NCBI GenBank assembly: GCA_017482685.1
Contig: JAFUMP010000024.1
Location: forward strand, 1-38,945
Direction: 5' to 3'
Source of the DNA: a bacterium
GTDB taxonomy: Bacteria > Cyanobacteriota > Vampirovibrionia > Gastranaerophilales > Gastranaerophilaceae
Length of the DNA stretch: 38,945 bases
Shown piece by piece: positions 1-8,208 of this stretch (position 1 is its first letter; the number at the start of each line of letters is the position of its first letter). A program made the position numbers and the translations under genes. The notes under the pieces are model-generated. The model did not search any database and was not told the origin of the DNA. It worked only from the letters and a program-made list of their open reading frames with translations.

Positions 1-720
1 AGCTCGAGGGGTTTCATCCATGTGTAAAACGTTCAACCCTTTTTCTTTTACTAAATTTGCGAGTTCTTGCTCTTCTTTCAAGATACTTTCAGCATCCATT
101 GATTTTGCATAAAAAACTCTTCTGTAATTATTGCAACAGTCATAAATAAATCTTGAAAAAGAATTCGGTCTAGGTATTGCTGCTCTGGTATCCAATAAAT
201 ACGGAGTGTTATTATATTTACCTATTTGCCAAGTTCTATATTGGTCTAAATCTTGTGAAGGCTCATAACCCTCTTTATAAATACGTTCTATAACATTTTT
301 ACAGTCTTTTATTGTTATATTTGTTGTGTCAGCTTTTACTTCTTCTACAAAATATGTATCTCCAAATCTTTCCACTTGAGATAAAAATGGTATGTCAAAA
401 ATAGGGTTATGTTTTCTGAATTCAAGTGGGTTTTCAAAAGAGCATTTAAGGACTGCGTTATTTCCTAAATCAAAAATGGTACTAAGTCCACCATAAGCAA
501 CAATTCCTTTTATAGCTTCTTCACTTAGCTTTCCATTCTTACTTGCAATATAACATTTTAAATCCTTTAACAGTTTTTTTGTATATATATCGGTTCTTTC
601 TTTTGCATATTTATCAAGAAATGTCATAGGTTTAGAAGTACTAATGTAGCTTAAACATCTTGTTTTGTTGCCAAAATTAATTGAAGTATATGACAAATAA
701 TTTTTATTGTTAATATTCAT
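1..720 (-). CDS. Chromosomal protein with possible kinase-like fold, 3' end outside window
   Basis: An open frame runs from ATG at 720 to the window edge (240 codons, no stop). It lies outside the attachment site, so it is host DNA. The N-terminus is Asn-rich and ends in NFGNK with Phe at residue 16, the signature also seen on five prophage proteins. Residues about 75-95 (GGLSTIFDLGNNAVLKCS) resemble the Gly-rich loop and beta-3 Lys of protein-kinase-like folds. Later QDLDQY and YLLDTRA could be the catalytic loop and metal-binding Asp, but the expected Asn is not evident. The kinase-like reading is an inference from motifs; a catalytically dead relative is possible. Confidence 0.7.
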   Translation of the reverse strand, partial: MNINNKNYLSYTSINFGNKTRCLSYISTSKPMTFLDKYAKERTDIYTKKLLKDLKCYIASKNGKLSEEAIKGIVAYGGLSTIFDLGNNAVLKCSFENPLEFRKHNPIFDIPFLSQVERFGDTYFVEEVKADTTNITIKDCKNVIERIYKEGYEPSQDLDQYRTWQIGKYNNTPYLLDTRAAIPRPNSFSRFIYDCCNNYRRVFYAKSMDAESILKEEQELANLVKEKGLNVLHMDETPRA

Positions 721-1078
721 ACTGGCTATAAAACTCAGGAAAAAATAATTTTGCTATTTAATTTTAAAATTCCCAAATAGGACTTTCTACGGACTTGGGG
801 GTAAATGTAGAAACAGTCTAATTTTCCTCCCTGGATGGACTCTGCCGAAGCAAAGGTGACTAAATGTCACGTTTGCTGAGAGGTGAGTAAGGTGGGGTGA
901 TATGGAAAACAACGTCCATTAAAAGACCGTTTTCGTCCAATTTAAAATTCTAAACTTCCGACTGTTTAAAATCGGCAAGGCTGGATTGCTTCGTGCTTTC
1001 GCCCTCGCAATGACAAAAAATCACTTCCGACCAAAACGGACAATAAAATACACTGTTCTCGTCTCTATCATTCCATAT
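721..1078. other. Gene-free chromosomal intergenic region with repeats
   Basis: I see no coding frame. 850-876 forms an 11-bp hairpin with one mismatch and a TAAAT loop. About 976-1014 contains GGATTGCTTCG...CTCGCAATGAC, the shape of the short REP-like palindromes scattered between genes in many bacteria. The promoter of the gene ending at 720 should lie just right of 720, but I cannot pick a convincing one. Confidence 0.5.
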
Positions 1079-1109
1079 AAAAAGGACTCACCAACGGTGA
1101 ATCCTTTTT
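1079..1109 (-). terminator. Terminator of the tRNA-Gly gene (bidirectional shape)
   Basis: A 14-pair stem with one mismatch (AAAAAGGA.TCACC with GGTGA.TCCTTTTT) and an AAC loop. It directly follows the 3' end of the tRNA-Gly remnant on the minus strand and ends in a T-run, so it is probably the native terminator of the tRNA gene. Confidence 0.75.
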
Positions 1110-1113
1110 ATTA

Positions 1114-1156
1114 GCGGAAGACGAGACTCGAACTCGCGACAGTCTGCTTGGAAGGC
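1114..1156 (-). other. Prophage attachment site: 3' part of tRNA-Gly(UCC)
   Basis: The minus strand reads anticodon loop CTTCCAA (anticodon UCC), variable region, a full T-arm (CGCGAGTTCGAGTCTCG) and the acceptor strand CTTCCGC. CCA is not encoded. Upstream, the anticodon stem stops pairing after two bases, and no D-arm or 5' acceptor strand (GCGGAAG) follows. This is the 3' tRNA remnant left at the distal end when a phage integrates in a tRNA gene; the repaired full tRNA is expected at the other prophage end, beyond 38945. Confidence 0.8.
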
Positions 1157-1309
1157 TCTTTCATAGCCTTTTTTATGATTTTTACTGATGTTGTTTGATA
1201 TGATTATAGCCCTTATTTATCAATGGTTTCGAGCATATTTGATATTGAGTGATATTTTTTGATTTTTTGAGATTTTCAACGGCTAGGTCGGGAAATAGTC
1301 GGGAAGTTT

Positions 1310-1768
1310 TTAGATAGAAAATGCATAAAATAATAAAGTTCCTACTGCATAAATTCCGGCTAGAACACTAAACGAAAATAATACTACCCAAACCCAAAAA
1401 TTACATTTGTACAATTTATTATTGTACCTATTCATTTTTTGTTGAATTACAAGATAACTTTTTTTCTTTTCAAAATACTTTGTCCATTGGTTGTGATTAT
1501 AATTATATTCTCTATAAGACCTAATCATATTAACCATTTCATTAATAACAAATAATGAAACTGAAATTATAAAACTAATAAGAAAATGATTCCTTTGTAA
1601 TGAAGTTAAATCTTTTGAAATGGAACTATATATTGTTATTAACGAGATGAAAAATACAGAAACAATTACTGTTGTATAACGGCTTTGTTCTTCTTCGTTT
1701 GTTTTCAACTGTTTATATACTAAATCGCTTATTTCTAAACACTTTGCACAATCTTTTTCGTTTGTCAT
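1310..1768 (-). CDS. Small three-helix membrane protein, prophage-edge accessory gene
   Basis: 152 aa. Hydrophobic segments at about 33-51, 60-80 and 120-150 suggest three membrane helices, with a basic region (about 83-118, many Lys/Tyr/Asn) between helices 2 and 3 and a short N-terminal part holding a CAKC pair. An AAGGAG-type ribosome site lies a few bases before ATG 1768. It is the first gene inside the attachment site and is transcribed towards it. That position is typical of lysogenic-conversion genes such as superinfection exclusion, but I recognise no family. Confidence 0.75.
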   Translation of the reverse strand: MTNEKDCAKCLEISDLVYKQLKTNEEEQSRYTTVIVSVFFISLITIYSSISKDLTSLQRNHFLISFIISVSLFVINEMVNMIRSYREYNYNHNQWTKYFEKKKSYLVIQQKMNRYNNKLYKCNFWVWVVLFSFSVLAGIYAVGTLLFYAFSI

Positions 1769-1928
1769 AATTAAAACTCCTTGCTCTTATTCTAATATTA
1801 ATATTATCTAATAACAACAAATAAATTTTAGAAATTTAACGTGTATTTTTGCATGTCAAAATATCTATTTTTGATTAAATAAACCCTCTCAAACCGTTAT
1901 AATTTCTAGTTATTATTCTTAAAACGAT

Positions 1929-2169
1929 ATGTTACATATTTGGTAACATAACAATAATTATGTTACATGTGAGATAACACCCATAAAGCAATAATTTTGC
2001 TAGTTAAAAGTTTTTTATTAAGAATTTGTTACAAATCAATATTTTTTATTATAAATTTCTATAAAATTTGAAAAGCCCTTTAATTATTGAAAAGTAGATT
2101 ATTACTTATTAGTACAAAATATTAGTTATGTTACATATCTCGAAACATAATTATTGTTGTGTTACATTT
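1929..2169 (+). promoter_or_regulatory. Left TGTTACAT operator/promoter array
   Basis: Copies of ATGTTACAT or its complement lie at 1929-1937, 942-950 of the same block (GGTAACATA), 1960-1968 and 2128-2136, with GTGTTACAT near 2158. Between them are ATTTGTTACAAAT (2024-2036), AAGCCCT (2073) and TTGAAA (2087). The same elements recur in the same order and spacing, on the opposite strand, at 8209-8457. The arrays are seen directly; that they bind a shared regulator is inference. Confidence 0.65.
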
Positions 2170-2202
2170 GCCCCACAATTCAATAATAAGAAAGGATTAA
2201 TT

Positions 2203-2544
2203 ATGAATGTAAAAACAATTTTTCGTAGCAATTTAAAAGGTACTGCAATTACAAGACAAGTAAAACGTGCAGAAAGAACTTTAAAAAATCAAAGAATCAA
2301 GAATATGTGTGCAACAGTTATTAAAGCCGGTATTGCAACGGCTGCTACAGGATGGATTTGTTCAAAAATTGATATGGGTTTTCATCCTGTAACAGTTTAT
2401 TCGGGTGCCTTAGCATATATGATGACTTGTGATAATGAAAAACTAGATTCTGCAATAACAAATTGCAGAAATTTAAAAGCTAGTGATGAATATCAAAAAG
2501 TTTTGGAACGAGCAGAAAAATTGAAACAAGCAAGAAAGGTATAA
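2203..2544 (+). CDS. Small basic protein with a hydrophobic centre, unknown function
   Basis: 113 aa from ATG 2203, chosen because AGAAAGGA precedes it with good spacing. An in-frame ATG at 2128 has no ribosome site and falls inside a repeated operator element, so the longer frame is probably regulatory DNA. The N-terminus is strongly basic (RQVKRAERTLKNQRIK); about residues 33-55 are hydrophobic (one possible membrane helix); the C-terminus is charged and helical. It is first in a three-gene operon with only two bases to the next start. Family not recognised. Confidence 0.65.
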   Translation: MNVKTIFRSNLKGTAITRQVKRAERTLKNQRIKNMCATVIKAGIATAATGWICSKIDMGFHPVTVYSGALAYMMTCDNEKLDSAITNCRNLKASDEYQKVLERAEKLKQARKV

Positions 2545-2546
2545 AT

Positions 2547-2900
2547 ATGAATTTAACAGTTAATCAATCAACAAATACTAATTTTCAAGCTCTGAAAATT
2601 AAAAAAATCAATCCGGAACACAAAAGAATCATTGAGAAAAATCTTGAAAGATTAAAAGGTGTTGCAGAAAGTTATGATGTTATGATTAAAAGTGGTACAA
2701 GATATGCCGGTAATAGTGTGATTGCAATTCCTGTTAATGGTTTGAAAGTAACTGTCGCTGAAAAAAATAGGAATTTTTTGCAAAAACTTTTAGGCAACAA
2801 AAGTGCATCAAGTTTTTTCGCAACTGAATATGAAGCAGGAGTAGATAATGCTCCAAATCTTATGTCAGTTGTTCGAATATGTATAAATGCTCTTAAATAA
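2547..2900 (+). CDS. Small N-terminal-signature protein, unknown function
   Basis: 117 aa, with an AGAAAGGTATAA ribosome site inside the end of the preceding gene. The Asn/Thr-rich N-terminus ends in NFQALK at residue 13, a slightly shorter version of the F16-K-A/G signature on neighbouring proteins. The rest is a small mixed alpha/beta protein with no recognised motif and no membrane segment. Second gene of the 2.2-3.6 kb operon. Confidence 0.7.
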   Translation: MNLTVNQSTNTNFQALKIKKINPEHKRIIEKNLERLKGVAESYDVMIKSGTRYAGNSVIAIPVNGLKVTVAEKNRNFLQKLLGNKSASSFFATEYEAGVDNAPNLMSVVRICINALK

Positions 2901-2928
2901 ATTTATAAATAGAAAGTAGGTATAAGTT

Positions 2929-3576
2929 ATGCAAGTAAATTTTAATCCAAGTGTTAATCAATCAAGACCACAATTTAAAGCCTTGAAAGGCATAAAAATT
3001 GAGGGGGAAGCTCTTCAAAATTGTGCACGAGCTCAAAAGGAACTTTTGACCATTTTCGAACATCCAAATATTAAAAAATTATTTCAAAAATATGATGGAG
3101 AGGTAGTATTTAGAAGCTATGTAGGGTCTAAAAATAGTTATCCTGTAAAACAATTAGAATTTAGTATCGACCTTTTTGATAATTTTAGTAAAACTTTTTC
3201 TAAAATCAAACAAGAATATCTTGAAAAAGCTAAAAAAGCAAATGTTTCAACTGATAGATTTGAACGTATAGATTTATATGGGAATACACCAGATCATAAA
3301 TATCCTTATTTATATGGCTGGACAACATTGCTCTGTAACAATAGTGATATTTTTGAAAAGAGTCAAGAAACTTCTGAATATATAAAAAAAGAGATGAATA
3401 ATTCTGAAAAATATAATGAAATATTCACAAATCATTTAGTAGAAAATGAACAAAAAATAAGAAACGAATTTGATTATGCTTTAAATATAGAGCTTAAATT
3501 ACAAAAAGATAAAAGAGATGAAATTCAGGCAGTAGATGATGTAGCTAATAAATTAAAAGAATTACTAGGAGAATAA
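2929..3576 (+). CDS. N-terminal-signature protein, helical C-terminus, unknown function
   Basis: 215 aa. It starts MQVNFNPSVNQ and reaches QFKAL with Phe at residue 16. This leader is nearly the same as that of the gene at 9224, and the 16 bases upstream (2909-2924) are identical to 9205-9220. The central part has no recognised domain; from about residue 140 it is Lys/Glu-rich and probably coiled-coil. Last gene of the operon, followed by a strong terminator at 3596. Confidence 0.7.
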   Translation: MQVNFNPSVNQSRPQFKALKGIKIEGEALQNCARAQKELLTIFEHPNIKKLFQKYDGEVVFRSYVGSKNSYPVKQLEFSIDLFDNFSKTFSKIKQEYLEKAKKANVSTDRFERIDLYGNTPDHKYPYLYGWTTLLCNNSDIFEKSQETSEYIKKEMNNSEKYNEIFTNHLVENEQKIRNEFDYALNIELKLQKDKRDEIQAVDDVANKLKELLGE

Positions 3577-3595
3577 ATAAATTATAAACAAATTT

Positions 3596-3626
3596 CAAAA
3601 GTCGGTTAACAACCGGCTTTTGTTTT
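3596..3626 (+). terminator. Rho-independent terminator
   Basis: A 12-pair stem (CAAAAGTCGGTT with AACCGGCTTTTG, one G-U) and an AAC loop, followed by TTTT. It closes the 2203-3576 operon. Confidence 0.85.
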
Positions 3627-3674
3627 AAAGGTTTTAAATTATAACTATTAGCAAATTTTCCTCTTATGCCTTGA

Positions 3675-4286
3675 TTATACATTTGAACGGTATTTTACTT
3701 TAGTTTTTTCTACAAAAATTTCCCAAGACTTTATCATAGCTTTTTTATAAGTTTCAAAAGCTATATTATTCTTAAATAAAACATCTTCTCCATATTGATT
3801 CTCTAAATTTTCTAAAATAGATAATGGTTCGTCGAAAACATTAAGATTTTCTAGTATTTTTGTACTATTATTTTCTATTTCTAATGTACTATTTTTACCA
3901 CTCGGAGTAATTGCAACTATTTTATTTAATTTAGCTTTTATTGCAAAAAGAATATCCGGACGACTTAAAGGGGTTTCTGTATTATGAGAATGAATATATG
4001 TAGAGCCTTTAAGATCCCGTTTGTAATTTAAAATTTTCCCTAAAAATCCCAAATTAATACCAAAAATTTTACCATTATTAGGTAATAAAGTTACTGAATT
4101 TTGCATTTCAAATAAATCAAATCGATTAGTAATATTTTTGCCATTTTTAATAATACGAGCAGTTTCTGTTTTATTTTTTAAAGCAAAATCTCTTACCTCT
4201 TGAATCATATTTTTTTCAAGAGTAGTAAAATTACCTCTAAAACTTGGTCTATATTTTGGGGTGTTTGTAATTATAGTATTTTGCAT
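3675..4286 (-). CDS. N-terminal-signature protein with JAMM/JAB-like metal motif
   Basis: 203 aa. It starts MQNTIITNTP and reaches SFRGN with Phe at residue 16. Residues 98-111 (IHSHNTETPLSRPD) match the H-x-H...S-x-x-D metal-binding motif of JAB/MPN/JAMM peptidases (H99, H101, S108, D111), but with six residues rather than the usual seven between the second His and the Ser; a following hydrophobic strand fits that fold. If active it would be a zinc isopeptidase or peptidase. The start codon directly follows a long hairpin that contains its ribosome site. Confidence 0.65.
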   Translation of the reverse strand: MQNTIITNTPKYRPSFRGNFTTLEKNMIQEVRDFALKNKTETARIIKNGKNITNRFDLFEMQNSVTLLPNNGKIFGINLGFLGKILNYKRDLKGSTYIHSHNTETPLSRPDILFAIKAKLNKIVAITPSGKNSTLEIENNSTKILENLNVFDEPLSILENLENQYGEDVLFKNNIAFETYKKAMIKSWEIFVEKTKVKYRSNV

Positions 4287-4287
4287 T

Positions 4288-4337
4288 AAAAAAATCCTTG
4301 ACGTTGTATTAATATAAAACTCGTCAAGGATTTTTTT
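4288..4337 (-). terminator. 16-bp perfect hairpin: terminator and possible start-site control
   Basis: The arms at 4288-4303 and 4322-4337 are perfect complements (AAAAAAATCCTTGACG) around an 18-base loop. On the minus strand it follows the stop of the giant gene (4351) and ends in a T-run, as a terminator should. The T-run runs straight into the ATG at 4286, and the only ribosome-site-like sequence for that gene (AAGGA) is inside the 3' arm. Confidence 0.75.
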
Positions 4338-4350
4338 GCTATGTGTTTTA

Positions 4351-7300
4351 TTATTTAACTTGTTTTAATGCCGTTGCAATAGAAGAATATAAGATTTCCA
4401 AATCTACAGCAAAACCTTCATTGAAAATTTCAGAGTTTATATCACCATTTTTTTCAAGCATACAAACTGATAATATATGCGTTCCACCTTTTTTATCTGA
4501 AATAACTCCGCTTTCTATTAAAGCTAGAAGATCTTTTTGTAGTTGTGTATAATTTCCATCTTGTGATACTGTTTGAATAAATGCTTTAATAGGTCTGCCA
4601 CACCTATCAACTCTACCGGTAGGTACAACTACTTCAACAACTTTTTGTCCATTCGGAAGTTCGCCAATATATTTATAATCGAAATCTCCGGCAGTATGTT
4701 CTCCTAAGAGCTTTCTAAAATTCTTTTCTTCAAATAAATATTTTTGACTTTGTTTTGGTATTATAGCCGAATAATCAACTTCTTTTGAACGAGTTGTAAG
4801 TTTTATAATAGTATTATCATTTGCATAGTTATGAGGAACAAGACTTCTTACAAGTTGTTCTATACCTTCCGGTTTTACAACATTTCCTTGTGCTATTTTT
4901 TGTAAATGTTGTGCTTTAGCCGTTTCTAAAGCGGATGTAGTAGCTCCAACTTCAACTTTTGGAACTTTCGTTTCAGCTTTAGCAGAACTAGATGTATTAG
5001 CTATAGGAGTTTCTAATGCATTAGTTGTTTGGATTGGTTCTGTAAGTTTCCATTGACCATTAACTAATTTTAGTTTTCCCGGCTTTGTTGCAATAAGTTG
5101 AACAGATTTTGGTTCTGGCGACATTGTAAAGTCAATCAATCCATACTTACTAAATCCATCAACAAGTGCTAAAGCCTCTTTTCTCATTGCAATATCTTCG
5201 GAAAGAGTAATAATAGCCTCATCACTAGATACTTGTGTTATTTTAAACATTTTAGACATACCGCCTTCAAATGCTATATTTTGTCCATTATTAGTTGTAA
5301 AACTAGTAATATTACTTGATTGAACTACTGGTTGTTGGGTAGGTTCTACTTTTGGTTTAGCTTGAACTTTAGGTTCGGTTTTTGGCTCTATAGTTATTTT
5401 TGTACCACCACCAACAGATCTTACACCATTGAGGTCAGCACTTCCATTTAGAACATCAGCAAAACCTTTATGACCTAAACTTTCAATCCTAGATGCCATT
5501 CCGTTATAATCATTAACTTTAGCAATATTATTTTGTACATATTGTGCAAGTTTTTCAACATTAGCTTTTGGTACAAAACCTTTGATTTTTAAAGTAACAT
5601 TTGAACCCGGACGTCCAGGTAGTCCTATTACTATTATTGATTCTGTTCGTTCTGCATTATATTTAACTGCATATGGTCTGCGACTATTTAATGGTAACCC
5701 ATCAGTAAGCCAAGTTCTCACGTCTGGACAAGCATTAGGCTCCGCATTTAGATAACACTTCGATTTATAGGCTTGTGGAGGTGTAACTCCGTCAATAGAA
5801 TAAGAGATTGTTACATCATCAGCTTTGATTTCGACTCTTGCAGTAGTAGTTTCAGTTTTAGGTTTAGTTTCCACTTTAGGTTCTGTTTTAGGTGTTGTTA
5901 CATTCGGCTTAGAACCTTTTGTTATTAAGTAAGTTTTACCACCAACTTCGATACCAACTTTATTTCCAGGAAATTCTGAAAATCTGATAGGCGAATACTC
6001 ACTAATCGGATAATCTTTAAAAGCTAAAAATCCGGAAACTTCATCTAAGACTTGTTGAACTAAAACTTCCTCTTTAAGTTCTGCTCGTAGAGCCTCTTTT
6101 AATTGAGGTAAAGATTCTTCAGTAACTTCGATTTGTCTTGCTCGAGCTTCTGCTAATTTTTCTTCAACTGTTGGTTTACGTTGAGTTTCAGATGGTTTAG
6201 GTTTGGTATTTGAACTTTGATTTGCCCCTTTAATTTTACCATTCATAAAATCTAATACAGGTTTTTCATTATATTCAATACCTAATCTACTATTATTGAA
6301 AAACTCTATAAAATCACGACATTTAGCTTCGGGGACTTTACCTTCAAAATGGAATGTAAAATTATCTCCTCCACGACCTCCAACAGTTTCAAAAATAATT
6401 GCAGTTGCATTTTCTTTTGGTCTATATACAATATGACAATTACCTTTACTGCTAGGAATTTTAATTATATCGTATGTTCCCAATGTAGGAGAATTTACTC
6501 TTTGCCAAATTTCAGTACTTTTTTCTATAGTGCTTCTTAAATCAGCATGATGTTTCCAAAAATTGTAATTACTTCTACTTGTAGCTCCGGCTATTTGTCG
6601 TTCTCCACCACTAGTTAGTGTAAGTACATAATTATCAGCCGTATAAGTATCTATTTCATTAAAACCTTCTCCTCTTAAACGAGCTTCTGCCAATCGTTCT
6701 TCTTCGGAAAGTTTTGCTTTTTCAGCTCTTTTAGCTTGTTCTGCTTCTTGTGCTTTACGAGCTTCCTCTGCTTTTCTGACTTCTTCGGCTTTTCGTGCTT
6801 GCTCGGCTTTACGTTCGTTTTTAATTCTACGAGCTTCAGCATCTCTACGCATTTGCTCAACAAACCCACGTTCTTTTTTAGGAGTAGTTGGTTGTGATTC
6901 TACAACCGATGATTGAGAACTTGAAGAACTTTGTGTGTTTGAACTTTGATTAGATGTTGAATTTTCTACAGGTTTTGCTTCTGTAGGTGCCGGTTCTACA
7001 GGTTTAGGTTGCGTAGATGTTGATTCTACAGGCTTAGGCTGTGTATTTGAACCTTGATTTACCCCTTCATTTACCCCTGTTGAACTTTTTGGAGTTGATG
7101 ATTTTGGTTTGACAAATTTTAAAAGTTTGCCACCGGCTTTCATCAAGCCACCAATAACAGGGATTGAAGCTAGTTCAACACCACCATCCCATGCTTGTTC
7201 CATAGCTTCAACGGCATCTTCTTTTGTTTCAGCGTTATAATAATCTTTTGTACCTTCAATTACATTTTTACCACCGTTATATAACATATAACCTGTTAAA

Positions 7301-8169
7301 GCTACTCCGGCAACTTTAACAGTTGTTGCTACTGCCCCAACGACCGCAGCACTAGCACCTAAGGCAGCCGTAACAGGAGCAGCTAATGCTAAACCAGCTA
7401 TTATACCAACAGTTGCGGCAGTTCTACCGATACTAAATTTACCTTCTTCATCACAAAACATACCTTTAACGAATTTCTTGGTACTTTTCCAAGCTATTTT
7501 ACCAATTTCACTCCAAGACAAACGAGTGCTTTTTTTAGCATTTTCTGTTTTTGATTCATCTTTTGTATCAGCTACAACTGTTGAATCGGCTTTCTCTTTC
7601 GGAGGTTCTACTTTTGGTGGTGCAACCTTTGTAGAGTCGGCTTTCTCTTTCGGTGGCTCTACTTTTGGTGGTGCAACCTTTGTAGAGTCGGCTTTCTCTT
7701 TTGGAGGTTCCACTTTTGGTGGTGCAACTTTTGTTGAGTCAGCTTTCTCTTTCGGAGGTTCCACTTTTGGTGGTGCAACTTTTGTTGAGTCAGCTTTCTC
7801 TTTCGGAGGTTCCACTTTTGGTGGCTCTTGTTGCAGAGGTGTTTCGCTAATTGTAACTCCCATAGCTGCAAATAGTTCGTTTATTTCTTCTTCAGTAAAA
7901 GTGATTTCTTGTTTTGGATGCACGATAAAACTATTATGCCAACCATTACGAGTTTTATCTGTTCCACCAGTAAAAATTGATTCTTTACCTTCTGATTTTC
8001 GTTTTTCGTTCAGTTCTATTAACTTATCCATTGTTGCGTTCCATTCAGACAGAGTAATTTTTTCATCTGAAATAATGGAATTTGGCATTTTTTCAATAAG
8101 TTTTTTTAATGCGTGTGTAATGCCTTTATTTTTTTCAATGATTATTTTGTATTCTTTTCCTATTGTCAC
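4351..8169 (-). CDS. Giant repeat-rich accessory protein (about 1272 aa), unknown function
   Basis: I place the start at GTG 8169, where AGGAG sits eight bases upstream; the in-frame ATG at 8247 lies inside a repeated operator. Order of parts: a small N-terminal domain (1-110); five 17-residue Pro/Lys repeats with core VEPPKEKADSTKVAPPK (about 116-200); a glycine/alanine-rich hydrophobic stretch (about 250-300) that could insert in a membrane; Pro/Ser/Thr-rich linkers; an Arg/Lys/Glu/Ala coiled coil; then several globular segments. Two of these segments resemble each other (GRGGDNFTFHFEGKVPEA and GRPGSNVTLKIKGFVPKA). No signal peptide or catalytic motif was recognised. The build suggests a surface, secreted or toxin-like protein. 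Confidence 0.75.
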   Translation of the reverse strand: MTIGKEYKIIIEKNKGITHALKKLIEKMPNSIISDEKITLSEWNATMDKLIELNEKRKSEGKESIFTGGTDKTRNGWHNSFIVHPKQEITFTEEEINELFAAMGVTISETPLQQEPPKVEPPKEKADSTKVAPPKVEPPKEKADSTKVAPPKVEPPKEKADSTKVAPPKVEPPKEKADSTKVAPPKVEPPKEKADSTVVADTKDESKTENAKKSTRLSWSEIGKIAWKSTKKFVKGMFCDEEGKFSIGRTAATVGIIAGLALAAPVTAALGASAAVVGAVATTVKVAGVALTGYMLYNGGKNVIEGTKDYYNAETKEDAVEAMEQAWDGGVELASIPVIGGLMKAGGKLLKFVKPKSSTPKSSTGVNEGVNQGSNTQPKPVESTSTQPKPVEPAPTEAKPVENSTSNQSSNTQSSSSSQSSVVESQPTTPKKERGFVEQMRRDAEARRIKNERKAEQARKAEEVRKAEEARKAQEAEQAKRAEKAKLSEEERLAEARLRGEGFNEIDTYTADNYVLTLTSGGERQIAGATSRSNYNFWKHHADLRSTIEKSTEIWQRVNSPTLGTYDIIKIPSSKGNCHIVYRPKENATAIIFETVGGRGGDNFTFHFEGKVPEAKCRDFIEFFNNSRLGIEYNEKPVLDFMNGKIKGANQSSNTKPKPSETQRKPTVEEKLAEARARQIEVTEESLPQLKEALRAELKEEVLVQQVLDEVSGFLAFKDYPISEYSPIRFSEFPGNKVGIEVGGKTYLITKGSKPNVTTPKTEPKVETKPKTETTTARVEIKADDVTISYSIDGVTPPQAYKSKCYLNAEPNACPDVRTWLTDGLPLNSRRPYAVKYNAERTESIIVIGLPGRPGSNVTLKIKGFVPKANVEKLAQYVQNNIAKVNDYNGMASRIESLGHKGFADVLNGSADLNGVRSVGGGTKITIEPKTEPKVQAKPKVEPTQQPVVQSSNITSFTTNNGQNIAFEGGMSKMFKITQVSSDEAIITLSEDIAMRKEALALVDGFSKYGLIDFTMSPEPKSVQLIATKPGKLKLVNGQWKLTEPIQTTNALETPIANTSSSAKAETKVPKVEVGATTSALETAKAQHLQKIAQGNVVKPEGIEQLVRSLVPHNYANDNTIIKLTTRSKEVDYSAIIPKQSQKYLFEEKNFRKLLGEHTAGDFDYKYIGELPNGQKVVEVVVPTGRVDRCGRPIKAFIQTVSQDGNYTQLQKDLLALIESGVISDKKGGTHILSVCMLEKNGDINSEIFNEGFAVDLEILYSSIATALKQVK
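7583..7826 (-). repeat. Five tandem 51-bp coding repeats
   Basis: Units of 51 bases, about 85-95% alike by eye and multiples of three, encode the 17-residue Pro/Lys repeats of the giant protein. Neighbouring units share the same synonymous differences, which indicates recent unit duplication. Confidence 0.9.
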
Positions 8170-8208
8170 AACACTAGCTCCTATTTTCAAAAAACGAAAG
8201 TTTTCACT

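Noticed and set aside
1114-1200. Complete tRNA gene
   Set aside because: Only the anticodon loop, T-arm and 3' acceptor strand are present; the D-arm and 5' acceptor strand cannot be found.
2128-2202. Upstream start for the gene at 2203
   Set aside because: No ribosome site, and these bases are part of an operator element that recurs at 8239-8247.
7583-7826. CRISPR-like regularly spaced repeats
   Set aside because: Units are contiguous 51-bp coding repeats without unique spacers, and no cas gene is near.
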